Of a DNA stretch of 64,000 nucleotides, positions 11,101-18,908 are shown one piece after another (position 1 is the first letter of the stretch; the number at the start of each line of letters is the position of its first letter). Origin of the DNA: Nereocystis luetkeana (lineage: Eukaryota; Sar; Phaeophyceae; Laminariales; Laminariaceae); contig JARUPZ010000010.1 in NCBI GenBank assembly GCA_031213475.1, positions 2,175,001 to 2,239,000 on the forward strand. Reading direction: 5' to 3'. The notes under the pieces are model-generated. The model was not told the DNA's origin. It made no database searches and saw only the letters and a program-made list of their open reading frames with translations. A program made the translations under genes and the position numbers.

Positions 11101-14100
11101 TCCGCGTCGTTAGCTGATGTTCCCACCGTCTACCATCCCGCCGTTAGGCGTCTTTGTTCCCGTCTCGACTGTTTCCAGTCCCGTTTCTATCTGCCCAGTT
11201 GTTTCCATACCGTCCCGACGTTCGCTCAAGGTTTATCCCATCCCGCATTTCATTATTGGACAGATGGTTTCGTTCCACTTATCATATTTTTTCTCGTTCG
11301 CCCATCATGACCATGTTGGGTGCAACTGGATTAAGCGACTTTGGAAGCAACAACAAAGAGGAGACCGAAAACTACATATCTTGTACCAGGTATATATTTC
11401 CTTGGTTTTTTTATTAATAGAGTGTTTTGCCATTGAAAAGAATGTCACTCTAAAAATTCGATCTAAAAATCCCCCCCCCCGGAGATAACTTTAAAAGAAG
11501 AATTCGACTGAAACCGGGCCGGAGTTTTGGCGAATGGAGCGACCGAATTTTCTGCAAGAGACCAATCAATCTCCAGCAGTCCACCCACTGGTCTCTCCAC
11601 GCACCGAACTTTTCCCCCGACGCTGTCCACGCAATACAGCACCCACAAGAAAAAACAAAAAAAACAAAAGGGCACAATGCACACCCCAGCACGCAACAGA
11701 CACGGCAGCAACAGAGGGCACATGTGCTTACCGTCGCTGCGGGGGCGGGGGGGGTTACCTGCGCACCTGATCTTGAGCAGCTCGGAGGGGGCGCGGAGTC
11801 CCCAATAGGGGAACTGGGCCAGACCGACGGCAGCGACCGTGGTGAGACCAGCGTACTCGCTCCCCAAGATGTTACCGATAGCTGTGCTGCAACCATCCTT
11901 CGCCGCGAAAAAGAGCGCCCCTACAGAACAGCGGAGGGGGGTGTGTGTGTGGAGGGAAGTGCGGTGCTGTGGGGACAGGGGGAGTTCTAGTAAACAAAAC
12001 TCGGGGGCGGTGGCGGGGGCGGGGCCGGGGGGGGGGGGGGGTGATAGCGGGAGAAGTACTCGTGCCATGCACGGCCGTAGTCGTATGGCCATAGACCGTC
12101 CAATCTCTACAATGCCGGGACGAGGCACACCCAGTAAAATCACCGATCAGACAGACATTGCTGGTACCAAGCGCGAAGAGCCGTGAGGTGCTGGGCGAGT
12201 CGCATGAAGGGTGAGCTGTCTCCTACTACGTGAGAACCACGTGCGATGCGGGCTTTCTTGCACTGGGTGGCAGCGTGGAATTAATTGTTTGTGTTTTCTG
12301 GTGTGGCTACTGGGGGGGGGGGGTGTACTCGATAGGAGAGATGTACTCGATCTCATGCATGGCCGTAGTCGTATGACCATAGACCCTGGGGGGGGGGGGG
12401 GCGGGGCGTACTCATTTGTTGCTTGCCTTAGTCATTTGACCATTGACCACGCATCCCTTTCGAGACGGAGCACCGTTCCTACTCCTAATAGAGACACCTC
12501 CAACAATTGGGCGCTCATTACGTTGTTTCCATATATTACATAGGAACTTTTTGCTAATCTTATCCCCTTCCTGTTTGGCCGCCTGTGGCCACCATCTATC
12601 TCCTAGGATAGCGATCGTTTTCTCGCTGCTATCTAGTGTGTCAAACTCCTCCATGTCACATTCTTCTATTTCCCTCATCTCTTCTTCTAACACATCCCGT
12701 TCCTCCTTGTATATTTCACATTCTCCTACTATGTGAGTTCTACTCTCTATCGCTTTGCCACACGGGCACATCTGTGCATCTATTTCCTCCTCCTCCCGGC
12801 TACTGGTATACCTCTTTCTTCTTTCTGGCAAGTCCAGGTCGCCTACACGAAACCGCAGCTTCAGCATTTTCGCGAAGTCCATTGGGCCGTGCAGATACGT
12901 TTTCATTCCTATTCCTTCCCTCAATCTCCCGTATATCTCTAGGTGTTTTTCCGATACCACCTTGTTTCGTAGCGCTAGCCTTTCCCTTCTTTCTATCCTT
13001 TCTTCTACTTCTGCCTTGTACTTCCCAAACTTCCCGGCGAACATCACCTCTTCTTGGTTTCCCCCTATATCCTTCCATACTTTCTCAACTACGCTATCCC
13101 ATCTTATTCCAGTTCGCCCTTTTGTTAGTTTCTCCCATATAGCTTTATCAACTATGGCCGGCAACCTCTTTTTTGGCATGTTCCTTACTTTATATTGCCA
13201 TTTCAACTTTCTCATATCCCTGTTTGTCTTGAGTGGGTGCATTCCCAGTTCTGCTCTTAATACTGTATTACTAGTCGTACTTGAGCATCTTAGGACTTTT
13301 TTAGCTGCTGTCATCTGTACTGTTTCCAACTGTTTTACGAGTTTCGCATTCTCTTCCCATACTTCTCCTGCATATTATAGCTTTGGTACTATCACATTCA
13401 TCATGATACATCTCTTAATCCTGGTGTCAAGGTGCGAGTCTGTTAGGATCGCATCCATCTTGCCTATGTGTGCTTTACCCTTTCCTATTACTTTTGCTGT
13501 ATGTGTATCCCAAGAGCAGTATTTTGAGATCTCTACGCCAAGGTACGTATACTGGTCTACGATCGGCAATTCATCTTCTCCCCACTTCCAACTGAAATTT
13601 ATCGGGTTCACCTTATCTTCGTTACAAACAACTACTGCGCATTTCTTGACGTTCGCCGTCACCCTCCATTTCCTAGTGCATTCTAGCGCGTTCTCTATTT
13701 GTTTCTGCAATCCTTCGGGTGTTTCTGATATCCCCACGAAATCATCAGCAAACATCAATCCCGACACTGTATCTTCCCCTACCGTGACTCCCTGCCTTGC
13801 TGCTTCAACTGCTACTATCAGGTCGTTAATATATATCTTGAATAGGTTGGGTGACAGCGTACATCCCTGTGCAACTCCTTGTAAAATATCAACATACTTC
13901 GATATTTCCCCGTCCAGCATCACAGCACTTCTCGCACATTCCGTCATCTTTTCCATCATTCTCCACATCTTTCCTCTGATTCCTATTTCCCATAGTTTTT
14001 TTCGACAATCCATTTCTCCATACTGTGTCGTAGGCCTTCTGTACATCTAGAAAGAAACAGTACGTTGGTAGTCCCGCGTCTTTCCTACCTTGGAGTATCT

Positions 14101-16948
14101 TACCTAGAGTGTACACATGGTCTACGCAGCTACGGTTTGGCCTAAACCCTGCTTGCCCTTCGCTTATTTTGTCTTCCTTCTCCATCATCGTTCCCATTCT
14201 ATCGTTCAAAATCTTACAAAATGTTTTGCCTACTGTGCTTAGTAGCGTTATGGGGGGGGGGGGGGGGGATAAGGGTGTACTGATGTAGAGGTGGGGGTAG
14301 AATTCCTTCGTGGGATGTGCTCACCACACTGCCTGTTACTGTGTTTTTCTAGTACAGCGCGTGCGAGAACCAGTGTTCACGCGCACGCCGTATAGGTGCG
14401 GATGCGGGAGTGATGACGAGGTACTTGTGACGATATTACAGAGGTAAGGTTTTCCTCTGCGTCCTCTTCGCGACAAGGGGGCGACGCGCTAGCGTTTACA
14501 GAGACAGCGCCCCCCCCCCCCCCCCACACACACACACACAAACCTCTTCTTACTCGATACCTGATACATGATAGCTGCCCGCCACACGACCGCATCCCTA
14601 ACAGCTGGCACGTTTTTTTGTGACCGCTCAGCTAGGCCCGACAAAGAAGCACACTGCGACTCAACTCTTCACAACAGTGGCAGCGCAAAACTCCACTCGC
14701 GCACGCCGACCCACCACGACCTGGCACACGTTGAATTGAGCCGGTGATATCCCCCAAAACGTCGGGTGAGAGAAAACGAGCGCCTTAGACTCGGCTTCCT
14801 CCCGCCCAGGTTGAGCATCGACCAGGATGAAACTTGATCCCTTGGACTACGGAAAACAACATTCAACGCAAAAACTCAAGAAGTGCAGAGATTGTCCCAA
14901 AAAAATATCGGTGAAGACTCATCCCGCTCCTCTGAAACGTCCAGGACCTGGCCGACTGAAACCAAAACGACCGAACAACTTCGCAACGCCAGGAAAGCGA
15001 TACGTGCTTGGTTACAAGAACGTTCAGATCCGTTTACATTTTTCGATGAAAGTTCTCGTCTTAAAACGCATTTTTGTTTTGCATATAGGTACGTATTTTT
15101 CACAGCTCTAACCACTACCTACGCCCGCTCACCCGAGGGCAGCCCGGCTAACAACGGGGGAAGGATGCCGTCGTACAAGCCGCTGAACAGGTTTCGAGGC
15201 CGGCCGCCGTCCTGTCGTACTTGCAGCCGGGTCTGCTCGAAACGAGGCAAATGAGCCAAGCTGACTTACTGTAGTTGATTCAGTGCATACACTAAGGTGC
15301 CAAGATGGTACATCGCAGTTCCAGCAGTGGTGGCGACGCCGCGGCAAAAGTGTGACCGCGCAAAATTTAGTATGGCACCAGTGGCCACACAGCAATGGAA
15401 GCGTCCTCGCAGGCATGGGACATGCTTGCCATCAGTGGGAGAAGGTAGAGACGGAAAAAAAATGTTTCTTCGGAAATGCCCTTGTGGCAAGGCAAAAGAG
15501 CGTACAACTCACATTTTGGGAGGATGAGAAATGTCCAAAAGGGACGGGATGTGTTGGGGGGGGAGATGAGGAAAATAGACGAAGGTGACTCGAAGGGGTT
15601 TAGTACACTAGATAATCGCGATAAAACCATCGCTATCTTAGGATTTAGATGGCGGCCACAAAAGGCGAAGCATGGAGGATACCATATCGCAAAACGTTCT
15701 ATGTGTAAGATATGGAAAAGACGTGATGAGCGCCCGAATGTTCGAGGTGTCTCTATTTGGACTCCATCTCGAAAGAGATACGTAGGCGAGAGTCAAACGA
15801 CGAAGGCGATCAAACACATTTGTACTCCTCCACCACCCTCCCCCCCCCTTCCCCTTTAGGAGAGCTCCCACCCTCGAGGGTAGCAACGTATTGCTGTATG
15901 TACAGCCCTACAACAGCAGTAGGTTCCGCAAACACATTGCGCATGTTCCGTCGTCCTCCGTCCTGGCTTTTGAGCGCTGCGCGTTGCCTCATGGGCGCTC
16001 CTCCGTATGCTCTCGAAATATTAGCACCCAGTAACTCTTGTTCTGCCAGGCCATCGCTGTCAATACCACTCGAGGGAGGAGGAGGAGGTATCCCTACCCA
16101 ACACACGGGCAACAAGCTACACACCAATGTACTGAACAGCCAACAACGGGAGAAAATACCACCCGCATCACCGACGCCCCCAAAAGCAAGAAATGACTCC
16201 GGCGCGAGCAAGAAAGCGGCGAACAGACCTTGCTGGCGCCGATGGTCAACACACAGCACAGGACGCGTGCTAAGCAACATGAGCACCACGAACACCAGGC
16301 TGCGATTCCCAGAAATCTCCAGACACCAAGCTGAACTTAGTGCAGGACACACTCTATTCTCTACTAATAAATCAAGCCTGGACTATCATTTCCTGTCAAA
16401 TATGATTGATAGGTGTTCCTGGAGGTGTAGCGACCGCGCGGAGACGACAACCCACCCTTTTTTCCCCACTGCTACGTACGGCAGGGCGAGTGGAAGGCTG
16501 GATACGTTGCAGCGATAACACGAGCCTCGTTGCTTCATCTGATCTCTTTGCGTCGCCGAGGCATATGCCGCTATGTCAGGTAGTCTAATAGGCAATCCGT
16601 TCCACTCTGGACGGTAATGTAAGGCCCGTTTGGTATAGATTTTGGTACACCAACCGTGCCTATATTTCCGCCCGAAGTGATACCTGGTACTGGTGGAGTA
16701 CTCGCGGAAACCACCCTCTAGTTCATACCTAGCATGTACGCGGATACTCCATACTTTTGTATGAGGTCTCGGATTGTTGGACCATTCTATATATGGTTAT
16801 GTAGCCTGCGATCACCGACCTTCACGGTATCGACAGGGTACAGCAGGAGCTGCTTCGACGTGGACACAGCTGCACCCGCGACGAAGCCCGAAATCGCACT
16901 CGACGTCGTCGATTCCTCCGCCGCTCGCCCCCGTCCGACTCCTTCCAT
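8128..16948 (-). CDS. SLC25 family carrier, S-adenosylmethionine-carrier-like, six exons
   Basis: Exons on the minus strand are 16948-16820, 15232-15133, 11920-11767, 10874-10730, 9569-9380 and 8294-8128 (stop 8130-8128). They total 885 nt, 294 residues, the usual length of a mitochondrial carrier, and every phase agrees. The three repeats carry PVDTVKTR (residues 38-45), PSELLKIR (121-128) and PLDVVRTR (216-223), the P-x-[DE]-x-x-[KR]-x-[KR] signatures, with GLYDG, GLYAGY and ALWAG in the matrix-helix positions. The PSE variant in repeat 2 and TTPLDV in repeat 3 are typical of S-adenosylmethionine carriers in mitochondria or plastids; substrate and organelle are inference. The ATG at 16948 gives a short N-terminus without an obvious presequence; a CCCAG just upstream could be an acceptor, so an earlier exon is possible. 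Donors GTCGGT (exon 1) and GTGCGC (exon 3) are weak. The second intron holds a LINE of 1.9 kb in sense orientation. Confidence 0.85.
8319..8450 (-). mobile_element. SINE-like retroposon with poly(C) tail, copy S4
   Basis: A near full-length copy in the last SLC25 intron, in sense orientation. On the minus strand it runs from CTATGTCTGCCTGGTCGGTG to ATGAGTAT and an interrupted C tail. The tail ends at 8319, 25 nt before exon 6 begins at 8294, so it occupies the position of the pyrimidine tract. Confidence 0.75.
8451..8540 (-). mobile_element. SINE-like retroposon, 5'-truncated copy S5
   Basis: Immediately next to S4 and in the same orientation. The minus strand reads CCCGGCATTGTAGGGACGCG, then ACAGTCATACGACTACGGCC and ATGCAAGACAATGAATTC before about 22 C residues. 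Confidence 0.65.
8551..8800 (-). mobile_element. LINE 3'-end fragment, copy L3
   Basis: On the minus strand a frame reads GDRWWPQTTTQEEDKMSKTF, matching the C-terminal GDRWWPQAAKQEGDKISKKF of the LINE at 12388-14250. It is followed by the tail ACTAATGAGTACGA and a C run (plus-strand G run from 8553). It lies in the last SLC25 intron, in sense orientation, in series with S4 and S5. The 5' limit is uncertain. Confidence 0.7.
9120..9281. repeat. Cluster of CTTCCATGGAAG-type palindromes
   Basis: Variants of CTTCCATGGAAG and AAGCTTCC recur at least six times in 160 bp, for instance AGCTTCCATGGAAG, CTTCCATGGAG and AGCTTCCTTGGAAG. It lies in an SLC25 intron next to SINE fragment S6. Function unknown. 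Confidence 0.6.
9282..9332 (+). mobile_element. SINE-like retroposon, 5'-truncated copy S6
   Basis: Reads AGTCATACGACAACACGGCC, ATGCGTGACATCGAGTCC and a short C run. It is antisense to the SLC25 gene, which makes it one of the few antisense intronic copies. Confidence 0.5.
9715..9945. repeat. Tandem repeat, about 96 bp, 2.4 units
   Basis: Units begin at 9715, 9813 and 9907 with GGTCT(T/C)ATCTC and share CTACGGT, TTTACYRCCGAAAA, CAGGTA and CGGAATGC(G/C)GATTTAC. It lies in SLC25 intron 4, upstream of exon 5. Confidence 0.75.
12026..12160 (-). mobile_element. SINE-like retroposon with poly(C) tail, copy S7
   Basis: A complete copy: on the minus strand CAATGTCTGTCTGATCGGTG to GCACGAGTACTTC and a C run ending at 12026. 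It lies in SLC25 intron 2, in sense orientation, 105 nt before exon 3 (11920). Confidence 0.7.
12312..12386 (-). mobile_element. SINE-like retroposon, 5'-truncated copy S8, inserted at a LINE tail
   Basis: On the minus strand the copy starts at AGGGTCTATGGTCATACGAC and ends in a C run after an extra GAGTACATC duplication. Its truncated 5' end abuts the C tail of the LINE at 12388-14250, so it seems to have inserted into or at that tail. Confidence 0.65.
12388..14250 (-). mobile_element. 5'-truncated non-LTR retrotransposon (LINE), copy L1
   Basis: The longest LINE copy in the window, in SLC25 intron 2 and in the same orientation as the gene. It starts, on the minus strand, inside the reverse transcriptase at ITLLSTVGKTFCKILNDR, directly after a run of 18 C. 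It ends with stop codon TGA, then GTACG and a poly(C) tail. There is essentially no 3' untranslated region. Shorter copies in the window are L2 (15440-15848), L3 (8551-8800), L4 (5831-6112), L5 and L6 (21515-21724). The clade could not be assigned from sequence alone. Confidence 0.85.
12413..14248 (-). pseudogene. LINE reverse transcriptase and C-terminal zinc-finger region, broken ORF
   Basis: Reading on the minus strand, the first frame (to about 14000) has EGQAGFRPNRSCVDHVYTLG and FFLDVQKAYDTVWR. A frameshift near 14000-14046 leads to GVAQGCTLSPNLFKIYINDL and the catalytic FADDFVG. A TAA at about 13376 interrupts the frame just before YAGEVWEENAK. The remaining 305-residue frame (13329-12412) holds CPCGKAIESRTHIVGEC, a C-x-C-x8-H-x4-C finger typical of LINE C-termini, and ends GQMTKASNK. 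With one frameshift and one nonsense codon plus a missing endonuclease domain, the copy is dead but fairly young. Confidence 0.85.
15440..15848 (+). mobile_element. LINE 3'-end fragment, copy L2
   Basis: The plus strand reads CPCGKAKERTTHIL, then in another frame FSTLDNRDKTIAILGFRWRP, HIAKRSMCKIWKRRDERPNV, corresponding to the C-terminus of LINE L1. It ends in ACATTTGTACTCC and a C-rich tail. It is antisense to the SLC25 gene (intron 1), more diverged than L1 and interrupted by frameshifts. Weak similarity may extend upstream to about 15380. Confidence 0.75.
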
Positions 16949-17228
16949 CGCGCGACCTGGGGAAACGTTGCTGGGCTCTCCTGAGGCTGGGGTGGATGGT
17001 TCCGTGAGTCAAATCAGCACCGGACACAGACGGCAGGGTGGGTAAGTACGAGGGCATGATGGGAGGCGTCTTATTTAGGTCAACGAGCCCAACAAAGATG
17101 GGTTGCGCGAGTTTGTCGCCCTATGCGTTAGCGGCAAAAGTGTCCATGAACGCGCCGGTGCGCGAAACAACTGGAGGGGTACATATCGAGGAACACACAC
17201 TAGATGCTGCCGTCTGGCCTTTAGGCAC

Positions 17229-17300
17229 TGTGAAGGTGTTACCTACTGAGCTATAGGGGTAAAATATCGATCGATTACCCAGCCCAAGGTATTCCTTATG
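17229..17300 (-). repeat. 72 bp direct repeat containing a tRNA box A, copy 1
   Basis: Starts TGTGAAGGTGTTACCTACTG and ends near CCTTATGAC; it contains the minus-strand box A TAGCTCAGTAGG and the palindrome ATCGATCGAT. The matching copy begins 271 bp downstream and differs by only a few bases. Confidence 0.75.
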
Positions 17301-17467
17301 ACACTCTCCCCCCCTCTAAACGGCGGGATCTGTGGGGCGTCGGAACCGTATACATACGTCTGTACGCTGACCTACCCGCTTAGTTTTATTACCTGGGGAA
17401 CCAGGGAGATGTGTTTTATTTACTAGGTGCACGCGCAAGCGTTTCTGCAAAAGAAACGTTCGAAATG

Positions 17468-17571
17468 AGGTTCGAACCCGTGACCTGGACGACGTCAAAT
17501 GTGAAGGTGTTACCTACTGAGCTATACGGGTAAAAGATCGATCGATTACCCAGCCCCGGGTAATCCTTATA
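17468..17571 (-). repeat. tRNA-derived sequence and second copy of the 72 bp direct repeat
   Basis: On the minus strand a perfect box A (TAGCTCAGTAGG, 17524-17511 region) and a perfect box B (GGTTCGAACCT, 17478-17468) are about 45 nt apart. The flanks do not form an acceptor stem, so it is a tRNA pseudogene or the head of a SINE and not a working tRNA. The repeat proper is 17500-17571. Confidence 0.55.
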
Positions 17572-18343
17572 ACAGCACACCAAGTATTAGCCATACGAGT
17601 CCGTCTTCCTTGCGCCATGCGCCGTTATGCGCTATTATATTAATACAGTTTGCCGGTAATTGGTACTCGTACATGTACAATGAGGCGCGCCAACGCGAAG
17701 CGCGAGTATTTTTTTTCTCGGTTTTTCAAGCGAAAAATGCCTCATCATAACGGATCGCACGAGCGTAGGGTGTCTTGGTTTTAGTTTCTCTTTAAGTGTG
17801 TGTGTGATCCAACATTGTTTTCGGCCACGTTTGTCCATGCGCTGAACGCACAAGGCACCAACGTCAGCCCCGGCGGGCTCTGTGCAAGCACACATTCTAA
17901 TGAAGCCTTCTCGTATTTGTGCGGTTGTCGCTATTGATAGCAAAAAAAGGCAAAGTGTCTGCAACACGACGTACGTACTTGTACCCGCGTTCACCTTGTG
18001 TGTTCGACTCTGCCCGATAGGTTGATGTTGACGCCCTCTAACTCGTAGGGTCGTACGTGTTATCTTCCAAGATAGCAACGCCTTTGGGATACAGTCTACG
18101 GCAGGGAGTCCCATTCAGCAAGTGCAACGCTGCCAATAGTTGTTTCGAGCGCGGCTTCGTTGCGGTTGGACGGCGCCTGCAGCAGTAGCCTCAGCACAGC
18201 TCTCGGATCTCGTCGTCTTTCACGTGATGCGTGACATGTGACATTGTGACATGTGACATGTGACATACACTACTGTCACATGTGCCATATGTCGCAAAAA
18301 CCAGCCTTTTTATATACCAGGTAGACAACAACGCTCGTCTCAC

Positions 18344-18719
18344 CATCAGGCACGCTGTCCGCGGCGCTTGCCGTCGCTCCTGCTGCACCCACCACGGAAC
18401 TATACGAAAATACAGCCACCGAAGACCCTACAAGCTGTCGCAAGAAGTTTCTTCGGCTAGAGCCGCCCTCAGCCGGCGGTCTTGAGCTGACGTTCTTCCC
18501 TATTCGTTGTTCGTGGCAGTTGCCTCCTCCTGTGCACGACTTCAAGATTCCAACAGCATTCCGAGTCCGCGGAAAACAGCGTTGCCCCGTTTTTCCTGCG
18601 CGAATGACAGCGCGAAAGTGAGTGGCAATGACGGGTCCTAGTTTGGTGTAAGATGTTGCTCCTCTCCATACGAGGGACAGGGCAAGCACCGCTCTCGAAA
18701 ACGAGGCCTTCGTCTGCAT
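18344..18719 (-). CDS. Orphan 5' exon encoding a probable plastid-lumen (Tat) targeting presequence
   Basis: On the minus strand an ATG at 18719 opens a frame of 125 codons ending in a good donor (GATG, then GTGAGA at 18343). The first 30 residues (MQTKASFSRAVLALSLVWRG) could be a signal peptide. Residues about 95-120 read SRRNFLRQLVGSSVAVFSYS followed by an Ala-rich ATASAADS. SRRNFL followed by a hydrophobic stretch and A-x-A is the twin-arginine thylakoid transfer signal of lumenal proteins. A mature domain is not visible; the next 1.4 kb before the SLC25 start holds no convincing continuation, so the gene may be broken, or its later exons are short and unrecognised. Function of the mature protein is unknown. 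Confidence 0.4.
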
Positions 18720-18908
18720 CGTGGAATAATCGTAAATGCGCCGCATTTTTAGGGTTCCAACAAAATTAGGAAACAAATTTGGGGTCCGGGGTTGCTGAGA
18801 TGAGGAGTTCCGACCAAACCACATGGCTACCTAAATAGGGACTCGGGGTTTGCCTCGACCAAGCCAGAGGCAAAATGTGACACAGTGAAGCACTGGAGAA
18901 CCATCGTG

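Larger units (their letters stand above)
16949..18343. other. Region between SLC25 start and the plastid-targeting exon
   Basis: It should contain the promoter of the minus-strand SLC25 gene and any later exons of the minus-strand lumenal-protein exon at 18719-18344. The minus frame 18114-17635 is open for 159 codons but resembles no family I can name, and it does not continue the upstream exon convincingly. Two tRNA-like repeats lie at 17229-17300 and 17500-17571. Confidence 0.4.

Noticed and set aside
12755..14050. 431-codon plus-strand frame
   Set aside because: It is the antisense shadow of the LINE reverse transcriptase, which shows FADD and other family motifs on the minus strand.
17468..17527. 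Functional tRNA gene
   Set aside because: Boxes A and B are perfect, but acceptor and anticodon stems do not form.
17820..17960. Minus-strand segment GFIRMCACTEPAGADVGALC as a possible DUF2237-type domain after the lumenal presequence
   Set aside because: Spacing of the conserved residues is off and the rest of the domain is missing; no splice-compatible link to the presequence exon.
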